Of a DNA stretch of 64,000 nucleotides, positions 37,272 through 45,900 are shown piece by piece. Numbering within the stretch: the stretch's first letter is position 1; each line of letters opens with the position of its first letter. Location of the stretch: NCBI RefSeq assembly GCF_014212175.1, contig NZ_JACJVR010000054.1, positions 36,456 to 100,455 of the forward strand. The letters run 5' to 3'. Both the position numbers and the translations under genes were made by a program. Source of the DNA: Cohnella xylanilytica (lineage in GTDB: Bacteria > Bacillota > Bacilli > Paenibacillales > Paenibacillaceae). The notes under the pieces are model-generated. The model saw nothing but the letters and a program-made list of their open reading frames with translations, searched no databases and was not told where the DNA came from.

Positions 37272-38373
37272 TCGCTTCCCTCCCGTCGAACCAGATGATG
37301 CCTTCCTCCGTAGCCAAGCCGCTCAGCGGCAAATCGTGCGGCTCCCGCGGCAGCTCTTCCTCCCCCGCGACTTGCCGCTCGTAGGCGAATCCGATCCACA
37401 GCGTTCGCCGGGACCGCTCCGGCGCGGCCGCGCGTCTCGCCGCGTACAGCCGATCGTAGTAGCCTCCGCCGTAGCCGAGCCTGCCTCCCTGTCGGTCGAA
37501 GGCGAGCCCCGGCACGAGCACGACGTCGATCTCTCCTCCGACCGGATACGGCTCGGTGGCGGCCGGGTTCGGCTCCGGCACTCCCCATCTTCCGGGCGTC
37601 CAGTCGGCGGGGGAATCGATTATTCGCAGCTCCATGCCGCTATCCCCTTCGCTCAGGCGTTCCCTGTTCGAGGACTGCGTGCTGCTATCCCCGCTGCTCA
37701 GGTTGCTCGAATCGGCAGATGCCGTACCGTTATCCCCTTGGTTCAGGGAGTGCCGGTCGAGGAAGGTGGTGCCACTATCCCCGCTGCTCAGGACGCTCGA
37801 ATCGGCAAAGGCCGTACCATTATCCCTACCGCTCAGGGGGCCCTGACTCGAAGGGATAATGGTATGCCCCTTATCGTTCGACAACTCCTGAGCGAAGGGG
37901 ATAGTGGCATGTTCCTCGCCGCTGGGCGAAGCCTGAATGGAGGGGATAATGGCATGTTCCCTGTCGTTTGGCAAATCCTGACTCGAAGGGATAGTGGCAT
38001 GCCCCCTGTCGTTCGACGAATCCTGAACGGAGGGGATAGTGGCATGCCCCCCGCCATTCCGCGCTACCTGATCCGACGGGATAGCGGCACGCTCGCCGCT
38101 TCTCAGAACGCGGGGAGCGATAACGAGATGGCCTCGCCGGCGGCACCATTCCGCCAACCCGGCCGGATCGGCCTCCGAGCGAAAAGCCCCGTACACGCAC
38201 ACGACAAGCGGACGCGAGGCTCCCCGCTCGAGCGGAACGAGCGCCTCCCTCGCGACGACATCGCACAACAGCGAGGACTTCGCCTCGCGCTCGCGGGGAG
38301 CGAGCTCGTCGCGCCGCGCCGACAAGAGGGCCCGTCGCTCGCGCTTCAACGTCCCAACCGAAGGTCGCTCCAT
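37228..38373 (-). CDS. 5-formyltetrahydrofolate cyclo-ligase enlarged by an in-frame repeat array
   Basis: About 381 residues from the ATG at 38373 (GGAGG five bases upstream), twice the usual 190. The two halves of the normal enzyme are intact: an N-terminal [16 protein letters not shown] with the folate/ATP-binding basic residues, and a C-terminal [20 protein letters not shown] then YYDRLY ATP loop. Between [11 protein letters not shown] and [14 protein letters not shown] lie about 150 extra residues made of 15-residue units. Six units read like [14 protein letters not shown], then five like [12 protein letters not shown]. They are encoded by the DNA array at 37632-38092. The enzyme converts 5-formyl-THF to methenyl-THF with ATP. 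The insert sits where the family has a loop, so activity may survive. Confidence 0.85.
   Translation of the reverse strand: MERPSVGTLKRERRALLSARRDELAPREREAKSSLLCDVVAREALVPLERGASRPLVVCVYGAFRSEADPAGLAEWCRRRGHLVIAPRVLRSGERAAIPSDQVARNGGGHATIPSVQDSSNDRGHATIPSSQDLPNDREHAIIPSIQASPSGEEHATIPFAQELSNDKGHTIIPSSQGPLSGRDNGTAFADSSVLSSGDSGTTFLDRHSLNQGDNGTASADSSNLSSGDSSTQSSNRERLSEGDSGMELRIIDSPADWTPGRWGVPEPNPAATEPYPVGGEIDVVLVPGLAFDRQGGRLGYGGGYYDRLYAARRAAAPERSRRTLWIGFAYERQVAGEEELPREPHDLPLSGLATEEGIIWFDGREANGDGEERAGSSDSF
37632..38092. repeat. Array B of the 24-bp repeat family (11 copies, two opposed halves)
   Basis: Five copies point to the minus strand with TCAG at 37653, 37698, 37743, 37788 and 37833. Six point to the plus strand with CTGA at 37843, 37888, 37933, 37978, 38023 and 38068. 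Every step within a half is exactly 45 bp, so the reading frame is kept. Cores are CTGA-N8-GATARTGGCAYG. The 21-bp linkers differ between halves: about GCTCGAATCGGCA in the first, CCTGTCGTTCGAC in the second. The whole array is inside the cyclo-ligase gene. Confidence 0.92.
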
Positions 38374-38556
38374 CTCCGCCTCCCCCGCACCCGGCTCCAA
38401 AAGTTAGTTCCAGTGTATCATTTTTTCCCCATTTTCGCCAAGAAGACCGAGCCTCCAACGCCCGCTCCGCTTGGACGAAGCCGCCAATTTGCGTTACACT
38501 TGGAGCAGCGCTCTTATTTATAGGAAGACATTATAAGGAAGTCGGAGGGATTCCTC

Positions 38557-40470
38557 TTGCTTTTGCAAGCATCGGGCATTACGAAGTACTACGGGGCAAC
38601 GCCCGTACTCGAGGGCGTCTCGATTCAGATCAACGAACGCGACCGCATCGGCCTCGTCGGCGTGAACGGCGCGGGCAAATCGACCTTCCTGCGGATCCTC
38701 GCCGGAGAGCTGTCCGCGGATCATGGATCCGTGTCGAAGCCGCGCGAGCTGAAGGTCGGCTACCTGGCGCAGAACAGCAGCTTCGAAGGAAGCCTGTCTC
38801 TTCACGAGGTGATGATGAACGCGTTCGGCTCTCTTCTGGAACAGGAGAAGGAACTGCGAAGGCTGGAAGAGAGAATGGCCGACCCGCAGGAGCAGAAGGA
38901 CGCTGCGAGGTACGAAGCGCTGCTGAGCCAATACGCGGACCGGAACGACAAGTTCCGCGAAGCGGGCGGTTTCGAGATGAACAACCGCATTCGCAGCGTG
39001 CTGCACGGCATGGGCTTCGGCGACTTCGCGCCGGAGACGCCCGTGTCCAGCCTTAGCGGCGGCCAGCGGACGCGTCTCGCGCTGGCTCGTCTGCTCGTCG
39101 TCCAGCCGGAGCTGCTGTTGCTCGACGAGCCGACCAACCATCTCGACATCGCCACGCTTACTTGGCTGGAGCAATATTTGCGAACGTATTCGGGAGCGAT
39201 GGTCATCGTCTCCCACGACCGTTACTTCCTCGACGCCACGGTCACCTCGATCGTCGAGATCGAGCGCCACGCGGCGACCCGATACACGGGCAACTATTCC
39301 CGCTTCATGGACCAGAAGGCGGCGGACTTCGCGCAGCGCGTGAAGCTGTACGAGCAGCAGCGCAAGGAGATCATGCGCATGGAGGACTTCATCCAGCGCA
39401 ATCTGGCGCGGGCCACGACGACCCGCCGGGCCCAGAGCCGGCGCAACGCGCTGGAGCGGATCGAGCGGCTGGAGAAGCCCGGCACGCTGAAACAGGCGAG
39501 CTTCTCGTTCACGACCGAGCGCCGGACGGGCAAGGACGTGCTGCAGGTGTCGGAGGCTTCGGCGGCTCCTTCGGCGGAGATGTCCCCCCTTTTTCGCGGC
39601 GTGTCCTTCGAGGTCAAGCGGGGAGAGAGAATCGCGATTCTCGGACCGAACGGCGTCGGCAAAACGACTCTTCTGCGAGCCCTCGTCGGAGCGCTCGAGC
39701 TTCGGGCCGGCACGATCCGCTGGGGGACCGGCGTCATGCTCGGGTACTACGACCAGGAGCAGCGCGGCTTGAACAAGGCGAATACGGTGCTGGAGGAAGT
39801 GTGGAGCGAGTACCCGATGCTCCCCGAAGCGGAGATCCGGACCGTTCTCGGCAACTTCCTGTTCAGCGGGGAAGACGTCAAGAAGACGGTCGGAAGCCTG
39901 AGCGGCGGGGAGAAGGCGCGCGTGGCACTGTCTAAGCTGATGCTGCGCAAGGCGAACGTACTCGTGCTCGACGAGCCGACCAACCATCTCGATCTGTGGA
40001 GCCGCGAAGTGCTCGAGGCGGCGCTGGAAGAGTATGAAGGCACGCTGCTTTTCGTCTCCCACGACCGCTACTTCCTGAACCGGCTGGCGGACCGCATCGT
40101 CGAGATTCATCCGGACGGCGCTCGACATTTCCTGGGAAATTACGACGAGATGATCGGCAAAAAGCAGGAGATGGAGCAGTGGGAATCGGAGCGTTCCTCC
40201 CAGACTGCGAAGGAAGCGCCGGCCCCGGTGCTCGACTACGAGGCGGAGAAGCAGGCCAAGCGCGAGGAGCGCGCGCGCCAGCGCAAGAAGGAGCAGGCCG
40301 AGGCCGATATCGCGCGTCTCGAGGAAGAGATCGCCGCCTTGGAGCAGGAGATGGCCTCGGAGGAAGTGTTCACCGACTACGTGCTGCTGCGCGAGAAGCA
40401 AGCCGAAGTCGACAAGCGCAAGCAAGCGTTGGATGAGGCTTACGCCCTCTGGGAGTCGCTGCTGGATTGA
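38557..40470 (+). CDS. ABC-F family ATP-binding protein
   Basis: 637 residues from a TTG start at 38557, with GGAGGG about seven bases upstream. Two ATPase domains lie in tandem: Walker A VGVNGAGKST near 36 and LGPNGVGKTT near 367; signatures SSLSGGQRTRLALARLL and GSLSGGEKARVALSKLM; Walker B LLLDEPTNHLD and LVLDEPTNHLD. The linker between them is rich in basic residues, and the C-terminus is a coiled coil (EEEIAALEQEMASEE). No membrane domain is present. ABC-F proteins act on ribosomes, as translation factors or in antibiotic protection. The subgroup (Uup/YfmR-like) is a guess from the coiled-coil tail. Confidence 0.92.
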   Translation: MLLQASGITKYYGATPVLEGVSIQINERDRIGLVGVNGAGKSTFLRILAGELSADHGSVSKPRELKVGYLAQNSSFEGSLSLHEVMMNAFGSLLEQEKELRRLEERMADPQEQKDAARYEALLSQYADRNDKFREAGGFEMNNRIRSVLHGMGFGDFAPETPVSSLSGGQRTRLALARLLVVQPELLLLDEPTNHLDIATLTWLEQYLRTYSGAMVIVSHDRYFLDATVTSIVEIERHAATRYTGNYSRFMDQKAADFAQRVKLYEQQRKEIMRMEDFIQRNLARATTTRRAQSRRNALERIERLEKPGTLKQASFSFTTERRTGKDVLQVSEASAAPSAEMSPLFRGVSFEVKRGERIAILGPNGVGKTTLLRALVGALELRAGTIRWGTGVMLGYYDQEQRGLNKANTVLEEVWSEYPMLPEAEIRTVLGNFLFSGEDVKKTVGSLSGGEKARVALSKLMLRKANVLVLDEPTNHLDLWSREVLEAALEEYEGTLLFVSHDRYFLNRLADRIVEIHPDGARHFLGNYDEMIGKKQEMEQWESERSSQTAKEAPAPVLDYEAEKQAKREERARQRKKEQAEADIARLEEEIAALEQEMASEEVFTDYVLLREKQAEVDKRKQALDEAYALWESLLD

Positions 40471-40503
40471 TATCGGAGCGCTTGGGAAAAGGAAAATTGT
40501 TGT

Positions 40504-40778
40504 CCACAGCTTTATGCACAGCTCGGACGCGGCGGAAGAGGCTCCCAGGGAGTAATCCCTTTGGAGTAATCGGCCGCGCTCCGGCTGTTTTTTGTTAGGG
40601 GAGCGTAAATTATCAGACTTTTTCCACAGTTTTATCCACAATGTCCACAGATTCCACAGTCTCGCTATGAAAAAACCATCCCATTTTCATAAAATCCCCC
40701 GCCTTACTCTCCCAACGGCTTACCGGTTTTGCCCACAGTATGCACAAGGGATGTGGATATTTTTATCCACATCCCTTG
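40504..40778. other. DnaA-box-rich intergenic segment with a 15-bp-arm hairpin
   Basis: TTATNCACA boxes occur at 40512-40520 (TTATGCACA), 40633-40641 and 40763-40771 (both TTATCCACA). Several TCCACAG pieces lie around them. At 40745-40778 a perfect 15-bp inverted repeat with a TTTT loop (core GGGATGTGGATA / TATCCACATCCC) joins two opposed boxes. The gap 40471-41399 holds no supported gene; 40779-41080 shows nothing recognisable. The segment could titrate or bind DnaA. The hairpin may also end transcription of the ABC-F gene. Confidence 0.6.
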
Positions 40779-41084
40779 AGATAACACGTTGGCCGGGAAG
40801 GGTGTGCACCCTTATCCGAGCCGCAATCGGGTACCAACGCGGTTGGACGTATTTAATGCCTATGGATCTCGACTGCCTTCTGCCGCCTCTCCCGGTGCGC
40901 GTTTATGGCGCCAAAGGCGCCGCGCGTCGGAGCGCAGCAGGATGGCTTTTTGAACACCAACTGCCTGTCTCTCCGAGATCGATCGGATGTAGCCCTTTTC
41001 GCAGGTCCTATCGTCGCTTCTCTCCTTCTCCTTACTCCTTCTCCTTACTTCTTCCCCAAACCATCGCCCCTCGAAACGGCCCCA

Positions 41085-41245
41085 TACTGAGCGAAGGGGA
41101 TAGCGGCACGCAACTCCATAAACCTCCCGTCCTGAACGAAGGGGATAGTGACACGTGACCCTGTAAACCGGCACTGAGCGAAAGGGATAATGGCACGCAA
41201 TTCCGCATACCTCCCGTCCTGAACGAAGGGGATAGCGGCACGAGA
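41085..41245 (+). repeat. Array C of the 24-bp repeat family (four copies)
   Basis: CTGA starts at 41087, 41132, 41174 and 41219, giving steps of 45, 42 and 45 bp. Cores are of the GCGAAGGGGATAGCGGCACG type. All four point the same way, in non-coding DNA upstream of the DUF3891 gene. A palindrome GGTCATATGACC follows at 41302-41313. Confidence 0.87.
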
Positions 41246-41399
41246 CCTGAAAAACCGAGTTGATCCGCAAGACGCCCCCCCTGCCGCCCCGTGGCATGAC
41301 AGGTCATATGACCGAATTCATGACAGCGATCACTATTCGCCCACAACGATCCTCGATATTGTAAAAACTAGATACTTTCCCCCTCGAGGAGGCACTGCC

Positions 41400-42212
41400 A
41401 TGATCGTCTACGAAAGAGAACACGACTACGTCATGGTCCGGCAGACGGATCAGAGCCTGGCCGCCGGCCGAATCGCGGAGCAGTGGAACGAAGCTTATTT
41501 CTACGATTCCCGCCGGTTCGGCGAAGTGGCCGCGGCTGCTCGCGTTCTATATTCGGGCTGGAGCAAAATCGACGTCCGTCCCAGCTGGGACGGGAGAAGG
41601 CAAGCCCCCCAGAGCATGGCGAACAGCCCGCTCCGCCAGAGGCTGCGGGCCGCCAAGCGTTCCGTCCATGCCGCGGAGAAGATCTCCCCGTACGTCGCGC
41701 TGCTCGCCAGCCTTCATCATACGCACGATCCGGTTCTAGAGAGCTTGAACGTCGGCGAGACCAATCGGTTCTTGAATAGCGAGCGCAAAAGACAGGCCCG
41801 CTATAAAGAGGAGTGCGGCATCCGCGACTCCGTGTCGGAGGAGAACTTGCGGATTCACCTGGGAATGCTGCACTTTTGCCACTACTTGTCGCTCTATATC
41901 GCCATGAACGAGCCGGGGTCTCTCCAAGAGAACGAGCTTCCCTGGTTCGCGGAGAGATTCTCTCGGTTCAGCGCTTTTCCGTTCATCAGCTTCCAGCCGA
42001 TCCGGGCCCGCTGGCTAGGGAAGCAGAGCGTCGGCCTAAGCCACTATCCGCTTCGGAGCGACAGCGCCGTTACCCTGAAGTATAAGGCGGTCGGGAAGCT
42101 CTCCATCCGCGACTTCGGAGTCGGCGAAGCCTATGAGAGAGCCCCCATGCAGGAACGGGAGGTCTCCTTCTACCCGTTGAAGGCCCCGGTTCTCGTCCGA
42201 TTCGCCAGATAA
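41400..42212 (+). CDS. DUF3891-family protein of unknown function
   Basis: 270 residues, cytoplasmic, preceded by GAGGAGG. The start MIVYEREHDYVMVRQTDQSLAAGRIAEQW, broken here as MIVYEREHDYVMVRQ and LAAGRIAEQW, the HTHDPVL segment and the central helices match the DUF3891 family. The biochemical role is not known. Residues HYPLRSDSA near 220 are encoded by DNA that resembles a decayed copy of the 24-bp repeat in reverse (42040-42062). The gene converges with the LysE-type gene, only 12 bp apart, with no clear terminator between. Confidence 0.7.
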   Translation: MIVYEREHDYVMVRQTDQSLAAGRIAEQWNEAYFYDSRRFGEVAAAARVLYSGWSKIDVRPSWDGRRQAPQSMANSPLRQRLRAAKRSVHAAEKISPYVALLASLHHTHDPVLESLNVGETNRFLNSERKRQARYKEECGIRDSVSEENLRIHLGMLHFCHYLSLYIAMNEPGSLQENELPWFAERFSRFSAFPFISFQPIRARWLGKQSVGLSHYPLRSDSAVTLKYKAVGKLSIRDFGVGEAYERAPMQEREVSFYPLKAPVLVRFAR

Positions 42213-42224
42213 CCCCCGCGGCTC

Positions 42225-42785
42225 TCATGGCCATTCCGCCAATCCTTTTACCAGAATCACAATTCCGAAAATCAACAGGACAACGCCCGAGAGCCGATTA
42301 ATCCCTCTCAGCCAACGTTCGGGGAGTCGCCTTCTCGCTCCTCCGACGAGCAGCCAAGCGCTGCGACTGCCTTCGCCGACGTCGAATCCCGCGAACATTC
42401 CCGCGAACGAGACAATCGTCATCGGGTTCGCGAGAGTTAACAGCAGCGTCGTCGCGTACGCTCCCGGCAACCCGCCTTCGAGTCTGGCGCCGGCTTCGGC
42501 CGCCGGCGGGGCGGACGCGAACGTCCGATAGGCCAAATAGCAGAGGAATAAGCCGCCGACGAGCTGAATCCAGACGCTCTGGTCGATTAGAATCGTCATC
42601 AAGGCGGATAGTCCGAGCGCGGCGACGGCCCCGTAAATCGCATCGGCCGTGGCGGCCCCGAGCCCCGACATCAACCCGTGCAGCCTCCCCTGCAACAGCG
42701 TCCGCCGTATACACAGAACGCCGATAGGGCCGACTGGCGCAGCGATGGATATGCCCAGAAGCAACCCTTGCAAATAAATGGGCAA
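42225..42785 (-). CDS. LysE-family translocator, shortened
   Basis: About 186 residues from a TTG at 42785 (LPIYLQGLLLG), chosen because AAGGAGG lies eight bases upstream. LysE proteins export amino acids. The start SIAAPVGPIGVLCIRRTL and the LLTLANPMTIVSFAGMFAG motif are typical. Between MFAGFDVGEGS and the end INRLSGVVLLIFGIV only about 24 residues remain, and the usual helix with SALWW is missing. This looks like an in-frame deletion of one membrane helix, so the protein may be inactive or fold differently. Confidence 0.75.
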   Translation of the reverse strand: MPIYLQGLLLGISIAAPVGPIGVLCIRRTLLQGRLHGLMSGLGAATADAIYGAVAALGLSALMTILIDQSVWIQLVGGLFLCYLAYRTFASAPPAAEAGARLEGGLPGAYATTLLLTLANPMTIVSFAGMFAGFDVGEGSRSAWLLVGGARRRLPERWLRGINRLSGVVLLIFGIVILVKGLAEWP

Positions 42786-42895
42786 TAGCCCCTCCTCCTT
42801 TTGATATCCACACTTCCTTATTCGGAAAAATATTGCAAATTCCTCCAATGGCTTCTTTCTCGCTCATCCTTTCTTCCTTTCCTTATTCATAGAAA

Positions 42896-42923
42896 AGAGA
42901 CAGGCGATCGTTCGCCTGTCTCT
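42896..42923. terminator. Terminator after the giant SLH gene, probably bidirectional
   Basis: AGAGACAGGCGA and TCGCCTGTCTCT pair perfectly around a 4-base loop. T-rich tracts stand on both sides (CTTTTAT on plus, TTTTCT on minus). Confidence 0.88.
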
Positions 42924-42941
42924 CTTTTATCTATCCGACGA

Positions 42942-45900
42942 TTAGGATGGATTCTCCAGCTTCTCCGCGATGCGGCGGAGAACCGTCGCCGCTTGGGCGC
43001 GGGTCGCGACGCCGTCCGGATCGAACCGCGATCCGCCGACGCCCTGCGCCAGTCCCGCCTTCAGCGCGGAAGCGACGTCCGCCGACGCCCAGCTCTTGAT
43101 CTTGCCCTTGTCCGCGAACGGCTGGAGGAGGCTCTGAATCTCCTCTTCCCGCGCCGGGACGGCACCGGCAACGAGCAGCGAGTACGCCCGCCAGCTCATC
43201 GCCGTCATCTGCTCGCGGGTGACGAAGTCGTTCGGGCGGAACTTCCCGCGCCCGTCGCCTTCGATCAGCTTCGCGGCGGCCACCGTGCGGACCGCCTCGT
43301 AGTACCAGTCCTCCGCCTTCACGTCGTCGAACGGCGACGCTCCGGCGGCCTCGCTCTTCGCGCCGACGATGCGCGCGAGCATCGCGGCGAATTCCGCCCG
43401 CGTCACCTTGCGGTCGGGCTGGAACGCATCGGCCGTTATTCCGTTGACGTACAGACGGGCGGCCATCCATTCGATATGGCCCTTCGCCCAGTGCCCGCCG
43501 ATGTCGGCGAACGGATTCGCGAAGGCGACGATGCCGTAGTAGCGCGGCTTCGCGTCGGCGCCCGCCCATTTGAGCCCCGCCGTGCCAGAGACGTCCGAGA
43601 CGAAGCTCCACGCTTGCAAGCTCGGATCGTAGCCGTAGACGGCCGCGGATCCGGAGGACGTCGTCGTCCAATACCCGAGGGCCGCATCGGGCCGGGAAGC
43701 CGTCAGAGGAACGGTTCCGTCTCCTTCCGCCGCTTCCGCGGCGAACCGGTACAGTCCGCTTCCCCCCGTCAGCCCTCCGAACTTGGCCTTCAGGCCGTCC
43801 AGCCATGCCTTCTCCTCTTGCGCGGAAGCGCGGTCGACCTTGAAATGTACCGCGGAAGCCTTGTCGCCGAAGCCGGACGTCCAGGCTTCCGGGTCTATGA
43901 CAACCGACGCCGGATCGCCCTTCAGCCGGAGCTTCGCCTTGGCCTCCGCCAGAGCGCGGAACGCCTCCGCCGGCAAGACGAGGTCATATGAATCGGCGGC
44001 GGACGGAACTTGAACGAACAGCTCTTCGCCGTTCTTCGCGTTCTTGATCGCATTAAGCACCGTCTCGGTCTTGAGAGAGATCGCCGCTAACTTGCGGCCT
44101 CCGTCGCCGTCCTTGACGCTAACCTCCGCATCCTTGCCGATGTCGGCGATATTGCCTTCGGCCGGATTCGGATCGGCTCCGCCTCCCGAGCCTCCGCTGC
44201 CTCCCGTTCCCGGACCCGGGTCGGACGAACGAACAACCGTCAGCGTATACGTCTTGGTCGCGTCCGGATGATTAGCCGCTTCGACCAAGATGGGGATGAC
44301 GCCATCGCTCGGTATCTCGATTTCTTTAAAGGCGGCGTTATCCAGCTTCACTCCCCGGATGGACAGCTTGCCGCCCGCTTCCGCCAGCGTCGCTTTGATC
44401 TTGACCGTCGCGGCGGAAGAGCGGACTTTGACCGTATAGTCGGTTCGATCCGCGGAGAACGCCTCCGCCAGCGTGCCGCCCTCGACGGCCAGGCCGCTTA
44501 ACGTTGCGTTAGGTCCGCTTAACGTCAGCGTCTTCTCTTCCGAAGGATTGCCCAGAACGTCGGTCACGGCGCCGGCAGCTGCGCCTACCGTCACGTTCGC
44601 CCCTTCGGGGAACGGCGCGCTCAGCGTCAGCACGACCGCGCTCGGCGGCCCTTCGCCTTCCGGAACCTCGACGACCGCCGACGATACGGCGACGCCGGCT
44701 CCGCTAACGTTGAACGCTTCGGGCGCCAGAATCGCTCCCGCCTTCAACGGTTCGTCGAAGACGAGCCGGACCGCGGACCGGCTTCCGGCCGCCTCGGCTT
44801 TGACCGGTACCGGGCCTTCGGCATCGCGGCGGACCGCTTTGACAACCCGATCGTCGCCCGCCAACAGACTCGTTCCCGCGTAGCTGACGAACGAACCGGC
44901 CTCGACTTTGACCTCGTAGTCTTCCCCTTCCTTCAACCCTTCGCCGCTAGGCGCGAACCTCACCTTGCGAGCCAACTTCCCGCCTTCGCCGTCCTGCAGC
45001 TCGACGAAGACCGCGTTGCCTTCGACGGCGGCTCCGCCCGGCCCGCTAACCGTCACCGCGGAAGCCGGAATCGCTTCGCCCGCCTTCAAATACTTGCTGA
45101 ACGAGACGTCGACGTAGCTGCCATCCGCCCCGACGACGGCTTCGATGCCGTCAACCAGCGGCGGAGCCTTCGAGACGAGTCCGGCGTTGACGTCGAAGTG
45201 AGGAGGCGGAACAGTCAATTCCGCGCTGCTCGCCGTCTCGTATCCGCTTTTCTCCCAGACGACCTTCCAGATGCCTTCGGGGACATCCCAGCCATACCGT
45301 CCTTCCTTGTCGGTCAGCTGCGGGTTGATCTGATCGTAGGAGGGAGCGTCTGTCCATACCTTCCATTCTCCCTTGGCCGATTCCTTGTACAGCACCGTCG
45401 CTCGGACGCCTTCCAGCCGGTTGGCCGGAACCGCTTCGTATACGTAGCCGCTCGGATCGTAGATCCATTTCAGGCGAGCGACTCTCTTCAGCCTTTTCTT
45501 ATAAATGTTCTCGGTTTCGAAATCGTCGTAATTCTCATCTTCCTCGCAGCTCTGCGGGTTCGTCGGACCTGCCGTCGCGACCTTGTTGATCTCGCCGTCG
45601 ACGTATTTGTCGATCCTGTAGGAGATGTACTTGGAAGCGAGGCCGCCGATCGCTCCCGCGGGCCCTTCCAGCATCATCGCTCCAGTCCAGGCTCCGATCG
45701 CCGTCTTGGCGATCTCTCCGCCGACCGTAACGAGCAGCGCCTTGCTCGCTTGCTGGCTTGTCGCTTCAATGTTCTCCGGACAGATCGTCGCCGCCTCGAT
45801 GCTGTCCATGATCTTGGTAATCCGTCCCGAATACTTCTTGTACTTCGAATACTGCGATTTGACTTTGTCGAGAGGAGCCTTCACCTCTTGCACTACGACG

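Noticed and set aside
38518..40641. 707-codon open frame antisense to the ABC-F gene
   Set aside because: Shadow of a complete ABC-F protein; no recognisable domain.
40504..40778. Chromosome origin oriC
   Set aside because: DnaA boxes are present, but no dnaA, dnaN, rpmH or AT-rich unwinding element is nearby.
40592..41158. Plus-strand open frame in the gap after the ABC-F gene
   Set aside because: It is made of DnaA-box and repeat DNA (NEGDSDT-type peptides come from the 24-mer) and has no homology-like features.
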